Positions 1 through 5,278 of a stretch of 9,817 bases of DNA are shown here, piece after piece (position 1 is the stretch's first letter; the number at the start of each line of letters is the position of its first letter). Position numbers and translations under genes: made by a program. Origin of the DNA: Dehalococcoidia bacterium (GTDB lineage: Bacteria; Chloroflexota; Dehalococcoidia; Bin125); assembly GCA_007571275.1 (NCBI GenBank), contig RKRS01000216.1, forward strand, positions 1 to 9,817. The letters are read 5' to 3'. The notes below the pieces were generated by a model. The model made no database searches. It had not been told where the DNA came from and saw nothing but the letters and a program-made list of their open reading frames with translations.

Positions 1-836
1 GTGAAGTGGTGGCCGACGCCCTTGAAGCGGTGCAGCGCCGAGCCGGCGCCGGCCATGATCCCGCTGAGGATGTCGATCGAGACCGCCAGCGAGTAGCCCT
101 TGTGCGAGCCGATCTCGCGCGTCCCGCCCAGGGGCAACATCAGGAACTCTTCCGGGGTCGGTCCCGAGTCCATCATCGGCGTGCCGTCCGCGTTGGCGAC
201 CCAACCGGGCAACAGGTCTTCGCCGAGACGCTGGGCGAGGCGAATCTTGTTACCCGCCACTGAGGACATCGAGGCGTCGAAGATAAACGGCGCTTCCTCG
301 TTCGCGGGCGCGGCGATGCTGAGTGGGTTCAGCCCGACCATCGCCTGTGCGCCATGCGTCGGCGCGACCAGCAGGCCGCCGACGGTCATCGAGAGCCCGA
401 TCATGTCGTGCGACAGCGCCATCTGGGCGTGATAGGCGGCCGCGCCGAAGTGGCGTCCGTTATTGCAGACGACCGTCGCGACACCGCAGTTGCGCGCCTT
501 CTCGATGGCCAGTTCCATCGCCTGTGGTCCGACCGTGAGGCCCAGTCCGCGGTCGCAGTCGATGGTCGCGGCGGCCGGCGCGTCGCGTTCGAGCGTCCAG
601 TTCGGGGTTGGGTTGATGTCGCCCGACTGGAAGCCGGCGACATAGGCGCGCAGCATGTTGGAGACGCCGTGCGAGTCGATCCCGCGCAGGTCGGCGTAGA
701 GCAACGTGTCGGTGCTGCGTGCGGCGTCGTCCTCGGGCATACCCATTCGGGTGAAGATTTCGTGCACGGCGCCGCGCATCACGTCGCCGGGAATGCGAAC
801 GGCGATCTCTTCGGGGACGGCGAACTGCTTCAACAT
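1..836 (-). CDS. Ldh_2 family malate/L-lactate/ureidoglycolate-type dehydrogenase (partial, 3' end outside window)
   Basis: Reading the minus strand from the ATG at 836 gives an uninterrupted 278-residue frame that leaves the window without a stop. Family members are about 350 residues, so roughly the last 70 are missing. These enzymes are cytosolic NAD(P)-dependent 2-hydroxyacid dehydrogenases acting on malate, L-lactate, ureidoglycolate or similar substrates. Family landmarks seen: DLRGIDSHGV (residues 49-58, conserved SHG histidine), GRHFGAAAYHA (127-137, the second conserved histidine), THGAQAMVGLNPLSIAAP (160-177), DASMSSVAGNKI (187-198) and later GGTREIGSHKGYSLA. The start is supported by GGAG six bases upstream (CTCC on the plus strand, 843-846). 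The gene is transcribed away from the neighbour at 1111. Family assignment is firm. The substrate cannot be told from the sequence, and no neighbouring gene indicates one. Confidence 0.9.
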   Translation of the reverse strand, partial: MLKQFAVPEEIAVRIPGDVMRGAVHEIFTRMGMPEDDAARSTDTLLYADLRGIDSHGVSNMLRAYVAGFQSGDINPTPNWTLERDAPAAATIDCDRGLGLTVGPQAMELAIEKARNCGVATVVCNNGRHFGAAAYHAQMALSHDMIGLSMTVGGLLVAPTHGAQAMVGLNPLSIAAPANEEAPFIFDASMSSVAGNKIRLAQRLGEDLLPGWVANADGTPMMDSGPTPEEFLMLPLGGTREIGSHKGYSLAVSIDILSGIMAGAGSALHRFKGVGHHF

Positions 837-859
837 GGCTGACTCCAGGAGAACATCAC

Positions 860-874
860 GCGCCTGATAGGCGC
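860..874. repeat. Perfect 6-bp inverted repeat in the dehydrogenase leader
   Basis: GCGCCT-gat-AGGCGC is a perfect palindromic arm pair with a 3-nt loop, 24 nt upstream of the dehydrogenase start on the minus strand. It could be an operator or a small mRNA hairpin. There is no T-run on either side, so it is not a terminator. Confidence 0.4.
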
Positions 875-1041
875 ACGGCGTGGATGGATTCGGACGATCT
901 GTCAGGCAGGGTACTGCGAGTCTGATTCGCGCTTGTCAGTCGGCATGTGCGTTGCGGATCGTTGATCTTCCCGTGCCAGAGCGAGCGCCCTGCGCGTCGG
1001 TGAACTGCATACCGTCGGAATTGGAGGCGATAGATAGGCAA

Positions 1042-1060
1042 CGCCTGACCGGATCAGGCG
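1042..1060. repeat. Perfect 7-bp inverted repeat in the divergent intergenic region
   Basis: CGCCTGA-ccgga-TCAGGCG forms a perfect 7-bp stem with a 5-nt loop. It lies between the divergent dehydrogenase and the small gene at 1111. No T-tract follows in either direction, so an operator or leader hairpin is more likely than a terminator. Its arm shares CGCCTGA with the hairpin at 860-874. Confidence 0.4.
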
Positions 1061-1080
1061 GCCCGACAGCTCCGCAATCC

Positions 1081-1094
1081 GTCTGAGGACAGAC
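1081..1094 (+). repeat. Small hairpin just upstream of the ribosome binding site of the 1111 gene
   Basis: GTCTG-agga-CAGAC gives a 5-bp stem and a 4-nt loop ending two bases before the GAGGAG ribosome binding site. It could influence translation of the small gene or stabilise its mRNA. That function is inferred from position only. Confidence 0.3.
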
Positions 1095-1096
1095 AA

Positions 1097-1102
1097 GAGG
1101 AG
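1097..1102 (+). promoter_or_regulatory. Strong ribosome binding site that sets the start at 1111
   Basis: GAGGAG lies 8 nt before ATG 1111. It overlaps the upstream in-frame GTG (1102), so the ATG is the better start. Confidence 0.6.
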
Positions 1103-1110
1103 TGGATGCG

Positions 1111-1365
1111 ATGAATACGATGCCAGTCCCGATCCCGGGTGTGCCGACTCGGCCACAGGCCGGCGACCTGCAGCTGCGCGCCGTCGCGCGCCGACGCTGG
1201 GAGGTGCGGCGCGAGCAGGAGCAGCTGGAGCTGCGCCAGCGGCGCACGGAATCGACCGCGAAGCGGGCCTCGTTGCTCAAGTCACTGCGTCCAGGCCGCG
1301 TACCCGCGAGCTCGCTGTCGCCGGTCTACAGCATGTTCCGCGAGGTCCTCGTCCGCAGCCGCTAA
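1111..1365 (+). CDS. Small basic helix-rich protein of unknown function (84 aa)
   Basis: I do not recognise a family. The 84-residue product begins with a proline-rich segment (PVPIPGVPTRP). It continues with a highly charged stretch rich in Arg, Glu and Gln (about residues 20-55, containing RRRWEVRREQEQLELRQRR) that looks like one long amphipathic, possibly coiled-coil helix, and ends with a short Ser/Arg tail. No signal peptide, membrane segment or metal motif is visible. The start is chosen from the GAGGAG 8 nt upstream. It is the first gene on the plus strand, divergent from the dehydrogenase, and is followed 28 nt after its stop by a large hairpin. The strong ribosome binding site and downstream hairpin argue for a real gene. 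The biased composition typical of chance frames in GC-rich DNA argues for caution. Confidence 0.5.
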   Translation: MNTMPVPIPGVPTRPQAGDLQLRAVARRRWEVRREQEQLELRQRRTESTAKRASLLKSLRPGRVPASSLSPVYSMFREVLVRSR

Positions 1366-1393
1366 TCGTTTCCTGGCTGCAACCCTCGCCGCG

Positions 1394-1431
1394 CGGCGGC
1401 TCAAGGTAACGACAGGTACCAAGAGCCGCCG
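1394..1431 (+). terminator. Large stem-loop after the small gene, probable terminator
   Basis: CGGCGGCTC (1394-1402) pairs perfectly with GAGCCGCCG (1423-1431). Inside, after symmetric AA/AA mismatches, GGTA (1405-1408) pairs with TACC (1417-1420). The stem is followed by TTT and then GC-rich sequence, so the T-tract is weak. Its position 28 nt after the stop of the small gene suits a transcription terminator. Another structured element is possible. Confidence 0.5.
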
Positions 1432-1810
1432 TTTCGCGTGTTCGGCAGCGCTCCGCCCGACCAGCCGCGACTGGAACGAGGACAATCCCGCCGACAGGAC
1501 AAAGGCTTGCACGGTCACGGCGACTCCGGTAAAGAACGGCTACGCATTTGACGTGACCTCCTCGGAGTCAGGCAACTGCGACGCCGTCGCCATTTCGATT
1601 GACATCTCATACGGGGAAAGCGGTAGAGACTGGGCGGCCTGTCCGCAGCCGGAAAGTGAAACTAGAAAAGGCTCACAGGTCTTCGATCCTGACATCCGCG
1701 GAGCCTCTGGCCAGCGCGATCCTCCTGACAAACTGATCGGGCCTTACAACAATCTCTTATGCACCCCGCCCTAGCAGGATACGGTTAGGACGACGAACGG
1801 GAGGCTTCCG
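1432..1810 (+). other. Gene-poor stretch with a possible coding remnant
   Basis: No convincing complete gene is seen in this stretch of nearly 380 bases. One plus frame stays open to a TAG at 1772-1774. Its last 100 or so residues (about 1460-1774) read like protein rather than GC-rich shadow: a segment with CTVTATPVKNGYAFDV and alternating hydrophobic residues, mixed composition and three cysteines. I find no start codon with a ribosome binding site in that frame. The upstream part of the frame lies over the small gene and its hairpin and has a shadow-like composition rich in Arg, Ser, Cys and Ala. It may be the tail of a decayed gene, or chance. The stretch appears less GC-rich than its flanks. 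Confidence 0.3.
1799..1804 (+). promoter_or_regulatory. Ribosome binding site for the GTG start at 1811
   Basis: GGGAGG sits 6 nt before the GTG at 1811, an almost ideal arrangement that decides this non-ATG start. Confidence 0.65.
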
Positions 1811-2608
1811 GTGACCGGTTGGCCCAGTCTGTCTACAACGCTGTTCGTTGAGGCATTTGGGCGGCTCGTCCCGATCCCTGAGCGTGTGGCTCCCGACCCT
1901 GAGTCTCCACAGGAAGTCCACGAATACCTCTGGAGCGTCTTCCTTGATCGGTCGGAACACATGCGCTGGTCGAACATGGAGGGGTCGGGCGCTGCTCGTC
2001 TGTGGGAGGTGGAAGAGGCGGAGCTGACCTACCAACTCGGAGGATCGCGAATCGGTTTCGCCCAGGTCGGGCTCGATGTCAACCCCGCCACGATCGCGCC
2101 CGCCATGACCTTGATGGTCGACGAGGAACCGCCGCCGGATATTGATCTGTTGCGCGGGTCTTGGTCGCCTGTACCGGTACTTGACGATGCAGGCCCTCCG
2201 ACGGACCCGGTGGTGGCGATCTCACCGTTGATTCAGTGTCTGGACGACTCGCTCCGCTGGTTCGGCGAGACTGAGATATCGGCATATCAGGTGTCTGGCG
2301 TCAACCTGCAACCCCGGAGTCTTGAACAGTTCCGGCTCGGCTCTGTGCTTGGTTGGTTTAGCGTTGTGGTCCCAACCGCAGTGACGCCCGCCGTGATCAC
2401 AATGACGTCGACGCAAGGAAGCGATCGCCTCGTCGCTGACGTCTTCGCCGGCATCAAGCAGGGGGGAGTCAGTTTTTTCGAGATTGGACCGCTGTTGAGC
2501 GCGTCGGAGGCAAATGCGGCCGGCGTCGCCGTGTCGATGCCTGAGTGGTCGCCCGCGGCGTTTCCGCCAGACCTCTCGGTCCGGGTGACGCGCTCCACGC
2601 CTGAATGA
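1811..2608 (+). CDS. Hypothetical protein of unknown family (265 aa)
   Basis: I do not recognise this protein. It starts at GTG with GGGAGG six bases upstream and ends at TGA 2606-2608. The composition is balanced and acidic, with aromatic-rich stretches (residues about 30-60 include EVHEYLWSVFLDRSEHMRW) that look like a folded cytosolic protein. There is a proline- and aspartate-rich centre (VDEEPPPDIDLL, then a PPTDP segment). The most hydrophobic segment, about residues 176-199 (around LGWFSVVVPTAVTPAVITM), is interrupted by prolines and is probably buried strand rather than a membrane helix. No signal peptide or catalytic signature is visible. It stands alone: the gap before is gene-poor and the next gene begins 172 nt later. 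The good start signal and composition make a real gene likely. Confidence 0.75.
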   Translation: MTGWPSLSTTLFVEAFGRLVPIPERVAPDPESPQEVHEYLWSVFLDRSEHMRWSNMEGSGAARLWEVEEAELTYQLGGSRIGFAQVGLDVNPATIAPAMTLMVDEEPPPDIDLLRGSWSPVPVLDDAGPPTDPVVAISPLIQCLDDSLRWFGETEISAYQVSGVNLQPRSLEQFRLGSVLGWFSVVVPTAVTPAVITMTSTQGSDRLVADVFAGIKQGGVSFFEIGPLLSASEANAAGVAVSMPEWSPAAFPPDLSVRVTRSTPE

Positions 2609-2780
2609 GCGGCTGGGCGATAACTCTTCCCGCTCCGTCCGAGCTCGCGTTCTGATGAATCTGTGCGGTCCTGACTCGCTGCTACACTGCAGCCTGCGTG
2701 AACGAAATCACGTGCCGAGCCATGTGCGCGTGCAGCAAGGGGCTGCGCGGCCCACAGGAAACCGTTGAGAGGGGAGCGCG
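2609..2780 (+). other. Intergenic leader of the DUF35-thiolase unit
   Basis: Probably contains the promoter of the two following genes, but I cannot name convincing -35 and -10 boxes. TACACT at 2683-2688 is the best -10-like hexamer, without a good partner. A 5-bp inverted repeat, CGTGA-acgaaa-TCACG (2697-2712), lies just downstream of it and could be an operator. Confidence 0.3.
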
Positions 2781-3203
2781 GTGGCTGAGTACACCAAGCC
2801 CATTCCGAGTCCCGACCCGGTCTCACAGCCATTCTGGGACGGGGCGAAAGAGGGGAAGCTGATGCTCCCCCGTTGTTCCGACTGCAACCGAGTCCACTGG
2901 TACCCGCGGGTGATCTGCCCGTTCTGCCACTCGATGAACATCGAGTGGGTCGAGGGCGCCGGTCGAGGCACGATCCACACCTTCGCGGTGCAGCACAACC
3001 GCGGTCTGGTCGCACGCGGCTGGGGCGACGAAGTGCCCTACGTGACGGCCTACATCGACCTCGCCGAGGGCGACCGCATGTTGACGGTGCTCAAGGGCGT
3101 CGACCCGAACGATCCCGATTCGATCGAGATCGGCGGCGCCGTTCAGATCGAGTTCGAGGAAGCATCAGCGGACGTTCACATCCCGTTCTGGCGGCCTGTC
3201 TAA
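2781..3203 (+). CDS. DUF35 zinc-ribbon/OB-fold acyl-CoA-associated protein
   Basis: The 140-residue product has the two-part DUF35 layout. An N-terminal helix (PFWDGAKEGKLMLPRC) leads into a rubredoxin-like zinc ribbon with cysteines 32, 35, 46 and 49 (CxxC, then CPFC). An OB-fold follows from about residue 55 to the end, with TIHTFAVQHN and an EVPYVTAYIDL strand. DUF35 proteins are known to act as partners of thiolase-superfamily enzymes, as in archaeal HMG-CoA synthase complexes and the ChsH2-Ltp2 steroid aldolase, where the OB-fold helps bind CoA. The GTG start is preceded by GAGAGGGGAG at 2767-2776. The thiolase-like partner begins 33 nt downstream, so co-transcription and complex formation are very likely. 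The family is secure; the acyl-CoA substrate is unknown. Confidence 0.92.
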   Translation: MAEYTKPIPSPDPVSQPFWDGAKEGKLMLPRCSDCNRVHWYPRVICPFCHSMNIEWVEGAGRGTIHTFAVQHNRGLVARGWGDEVPYVTAYIDLAEGDRMLTVLKGVDPNDPDSIEIGGAVQIEFEEASADVHIPFWRPV

Positions 3204-3236
3204 GCGCCACCGAGCTACATAACTCAGGAGAATCTC

Positions 3237-4505
3237 ATGCCTGGTGAAGCCTCAAGGGCCGCCGCGATCATTGGCGCCGCCGAAGCCAACGACATCGGCT
3301 ACCCGCAGACCCCGAAATCATCCCTCACGCTGCACATCGAAGCGATCAACAACGTCTGTGAGATGACGGGGATCCCGATCGCCGCGATTGACGGCATCTT
3401 TTCAGCCGGTTGGTCGCCGCAGCTGGCCGAGTATCTTGGCCTGCATCCCAAGTACATCGATACGACAGCCGTCGGCGGCTGCTCGTTCGAGATGCATGTG
3501 CATCACGCGCTGGCGGCAATCCATGCCGGCGTGATTAATGTCGCGCTCGTCTCGCACGGCGAGATGGGTTTCAGCCAGCGCTTCACGGGCGGCAAGGGCA
3601 CCGGCCGCCCCGGCGGCGCCGGCGACCCATGGGACCCGGGCGTCCAGCACACCTCCGCCTATGGTCTCGGTGGCGCGCCGACGTCGTACTCGCACGCGCT
3701 CAACCGCCACATGGCGCGCTACGGCACGACGCAGGAAGACTTCGCCGAGATCGCTGTCGTCACACGCGAGTGGGCGACGCTCAACCCGCGCGCGGTCATG
3801 TATCGCAAAGCCGGCGAGGGCGATCTGCCGCCCTTGGAAAAGGGCGAATGGGGCGGCGGCAAGCGCGGCCACACCTTCGGCGGCCCGATCACGGTCGACA
3901 CCGTGATGAACTCGCGTCCGATTTCCTGGCCGATCAAGCTGCTCGACGTCTGCCTGGTCACCGACCACGGCGGCGCGGTGCTCATCACCGGCCCGGAGAT
4001 TGCCAAGACCTCGAAGACGCCGCCCGTCTGGATCGCTGGGGCCGGTGAGTCGATCTCGCACTGGAACATGCTCGAGATGAACGACTTCACCGAAACCTCG
4101 GCCGGCCGCTCGGCGTCCGCGGCGTACAGAATGGCGGGAATGGGTCCCGAAGACATGGAAATGGCCATGATCTACGACTCGTTCACCGTCACCGCCGGGA
4201 TCACGGCCGAGATGCTCGGGCTCGCGCCGGCGGGCGAAGGCTTCACGCTCTGGAAGGATCGCCACGCGGCGCCAGGCGGTCGGCTACCGATCAACACCAA
4301 CGGCGGCGGCCTCAGCTTCAACCACTCAGGCATGTACGGCATGCAGCTGTTGGTTGAGGCCTATCGACAGCTCTCGGGCACTGCTGAAGACGGCGGGTTC
4401 TCCGGCGACTCCGGCAAGCAGACCTCGGCGCGCAGCTGCATCGTCAATGGGACCGGCGGTTCGCTCTCCACGACCGGCACCCTGGTGCTCGTCTCCGACG
4501 ACTAA
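3237..4505 (+). CDS. Thiolase-like protein of the SCP-x/lipid-transfer (Ltp2-like) family
   Basis: The 422-residue protein has the thiolase-superfamily double fold, with landmarks of the SCP-x-like branch: VGGCSFEMHVHHALAAI (79-95, carrying Cys82 near the nucleophile position), a YDSFT segment (Tyr313-Thr317), NGGGLSFNHSGMYG (about 355-368, with NHSG where ordinary thiolases have GHP) and CIVNGTGGSLS (Cys401 onward). ATG 3237 follows AGGAG with a 6-nt spacer. Members act as acyl-CoA thiolases or, with a DUF35 partner, as retro-aldolases on acyl-CoA side chains. The DUF35 gene directly upstream supports a two-subunit enzyme. Whether this copy does Claisen or aldol chemistry is open: a Cys is present near the nucleophile site, while the C-terminal histidine motif is altered. 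A strong terminator follows 32 nt after the stop, so the transcription unit ends here. Confidence 0.88.
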   Translation: MPGEASRAAAIIGAAEANDIGYPQTPKSSLTLHIEAINNVCEMTGIPIAAIDGIFSAGWSPQLAEYLGLHPKYIDTTAVGGCSFEMHVHHALAAIHAGVINVALVSHGEMGFSQRFTGGKGTGRPGGAGDPWDPGVQHTSAYGLGGAPTSYSHALNRHMARYGTTQEDFAEIAVVTREWATLNPRAVMYRKAGEGDLPPLEKGEWGGGKRGHTFGGPITVDTVMNSRPISWPIKLLDVCLVTDHGGAVLITGPEIAKTSKTPPVWIAGAGESISHWNMLEMNDFTETSAGRSASAAYRMAGMGPEDMEMAMIYDSFTVTAGITAEMLGLAPAGEGFTLWKDRHAAPGGRLPINTNGGGLSFNHSGMYGMQLLVEAYRQLSGTAEDGGFSGDSGKQTSARSCIVNGTGGSLSTTGTLVLVSDD

Positions 4506-4537
4506 CCGTCCTATCCTCTCTCCAAGCCTACGCACAA

Positions 4538-4571
4538 CCGCCCTTGCCGTATGGCAGGGGTGGTTTCGTTT
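4538..4571 (+). terminator. Rho-independent terminator of the DUF35-thiolase unit
   Basis: CCGCCCTTGCC (4538-4548) pairs along all 11 positions (two G-T wobbles) with GGCAGGGGTGG (4553-4563) around a GTAT loop. AA/TT adds two more pairs outside. TTTCGTTT follows at once. It starts 32 nt after the thiolase stop and separates that unit from the membrane-protein gene. Confidence 0.85.
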
Positions 4572-4637
4572 GCGCTAGTTTGCCTGCACCTTGTGGAACT
4601 CCAGGAACCGTTCGGAAGCAGCTGAAAGGGGTATCGG

Positions 4638-5069
4638 ATGGCGGCAGAAGATCATGGGATGACCAAGCACGAATACGACATCAAGCAGGGTGTCACCTTC
4701 GTTTGGGTCGGAGCGTTGGCGGTCGGTTTCATCGTTCTGTTCGGATACACCCAGTGGGGCTTCATCAGCGATGTCCCAACATCCGAGATCGATTGGGTCG
4801 CGGTCGGGTCGGCGAACGCAATCGGTCTACTGGCCGCCGGCGGCTGGAACGCGATTGGCCTGATCTCGGTAGGCGGCGCCAACTCAATTGGCGTGATTAC
4901 GATCGGCGGACTCAACAGTCTCGGGTTCATCAGTATCGCCAGCGTCAACAGCCTGGGCTTCTTCGCGATTGGTGGACTCAACAGTTATGGGTTCATCTGG
5001 AGCGCCAGCATCTTCAGCTGGAGACCACGGATCCGTCGCGGCGCGCAAGAAGTCACTTACGACGCCTAG
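4638..5069 (+). CDS. Membrane-anchored protein with six tandem 11-residue NSxG repeats
   Basis: The 143-residue protein has a short charged N-terminus, one hydrophobic segment at about residues 19-36 (a likely membrane anchor), then six uninterrupted 11-residue repeats from residue 57 to 122. Consensus: G-G-x-N-(S/A)-(I/L)-G-(L/V/F)-(I/F)-x-(I/V). Asn recurs exactly at 60, 71, 82, 93, 104 and 115, and Gly at 63, 74, 85, 96, 107 and 118. The YTQWGFIS stretch (37-44) is in phase and may be an older, decayed repeat. A basic cytosol-like tail (RPRIRRG) closes the protein. ATG 4638 follows AGGGG by 6 nt. Regular Gly-Asn turns alternating with short hydrophobic strands suggest a beta-solenoid or beta-arch stack, possibly membrane-associated. 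I know of no assigned function. It lies 53 nt before the riboswitch but is probably not part of that regulated unit. Confidence 0.85.
   Translation: MAAEDHGMTKHEYDIKQGVTFVWVGALAVGFIVLFGYTQWGFISDVPTSEIDWVAVGSANAIGLLAAGGWNAIGLISVGGANSIGVITIGGLNSLGFISIASVNSLGFFAIGGLNSYGFIWSASIFSWRPRIRRGAQEVTYDA
4806..5003 (+). repeat. Six 33-nt coding tandem repeats
   Basis: The DNA encoding residues 57-122 of the membrane protein is a 6 x 33-nt array with no indels. Copies are diverged at the nucleotide level, so this is an old array kept by selection on the protein and not a recent slippage product. Confidence 0.75.
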
Positions 5070-5092
5070 TTGGCCCTCCTCGCCTGCGCGTT

Positions 5093-5108
5093 TGATGTGT
5101 TAACATCA
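5093..5108. promoter_or_regulatory. Inverted repeat upstream of the thiamine riboswitch
   Basis: TGATGT-gtta-ACATCA is a perfect 6-bp inverted repeat in the 53-nt gap between the membrane gene and the riboswitch, where the thi promoter must lie unless it is read from upstream. A -35-like TTGATG (5092-5097) overlaps it. Operator, promoter part or chance cannot be separated by eye. Confidence 0.35.
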
Positions 5109-5121
5109 GGGTCGATACCGA

Positions 5122-5217
5122 ATCCCGGGGTGGTCCGCTAACCGCGCATGTCGCTGCTAGCTCGGGCCTGAGAACACACCCGCCGAACCTGATCCGGGTA
5201 ATGCCGGCGCAGGGAGC
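5122..5217 (+). promoter_or_regulatory. TPP riboswitch (THI element)
   Basis: The conserved core is unmistakable: CGGGG (5126-5130), CTGAGA (5168-5173) and ACCTGATCCGG...TAATGCCGGCGCAGGGA (5187-5215). Pairings seen: P2 5126-5129 with 5179-5182; P3 GGTCC 5132-5136 with GGGCC 5164-5168, extended by GCTA/TAGC and GCG/CGC; P4 CCTG 5188-5191 with CAGG 5210-5213; P5 CCGG 5194-5197 with CCGG 5204-5207. P1 looks very short (TCCC with GGGA). It binds thiamine pyrophosphate in the mRNA and should switch off the thi genes that start about 60 nt downstream. Confidence 0.95.
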
Positions 5218-5257
5218 GAGCGCAGCAGCTTCCAGGCCCGTCGGAACGACTGACGAC

Positions 5258-5272
5258 CTCCCCAACATGGAG
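5258..5272 (+). promoter_or_regulatory. thiD ribosome binding site inside a possible sequestering hairpin
   Basis: GGAG (5269-5272) lies 6 nt before GTG 5279 and can pair with CTCC (5258-5261) across a 7-nt loop. This would hide the site and fits a riboswitch that controls translation. No T-run terminator is seen between riboswitch and gene. The pairing is short and its role is inferred. Confidence 0.45.
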
Positions 5273-5278
5273 CGAATC

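Noticed and set aside
354..842. Plus-strand 162-residue open frame
   Set aside because: It lies antisense to the dehydrogenase gene, whose minus-strand product shows clear family motifs. The plus frame matches nothing.
2607..2635. GAGCGG / CCGCTC pairing after the orphan gene as a terminator
   Set aside because: Only six pairs with a 17-nt loop, no T-run, and it overlaps the stop codon.
2287..3015. Minus-strand 242-residue open frame
   Set aside because: It overlaps the ends of two supported plus-strand genes and has low-complexity, shadow-like composition.
3402..4265. Minus-strand 287-residue open frame
   Set aside because: It is fully antisense to the thiolase-like gene and rich in Arg, Ala and Gly, as expected for a shadow frame in GC-rich DNA.
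4806..5003. Tandem array considered as CRISPR or non-coding repeat
   Set aside because: The 33-nt units are contiguous with no spacers and diverged in DNA, with the pattern kept at protein level in one frame.
4544..5095. Plus-strand 183-residue open frame over the repeat protein
   Set aside because: It is out of frame with the regular repeat protein, begins inside the terminator hairpin and is Arg-rich.
5201..5278. ATG at 5201 (or 5267) as thiD start
   Set aside because: 5201 falls inside the TAATGCC core of the riboswitch. 5267 has no ribosome binding site, while GTG 5279 has GGAG at the right distance and gives a normal length.
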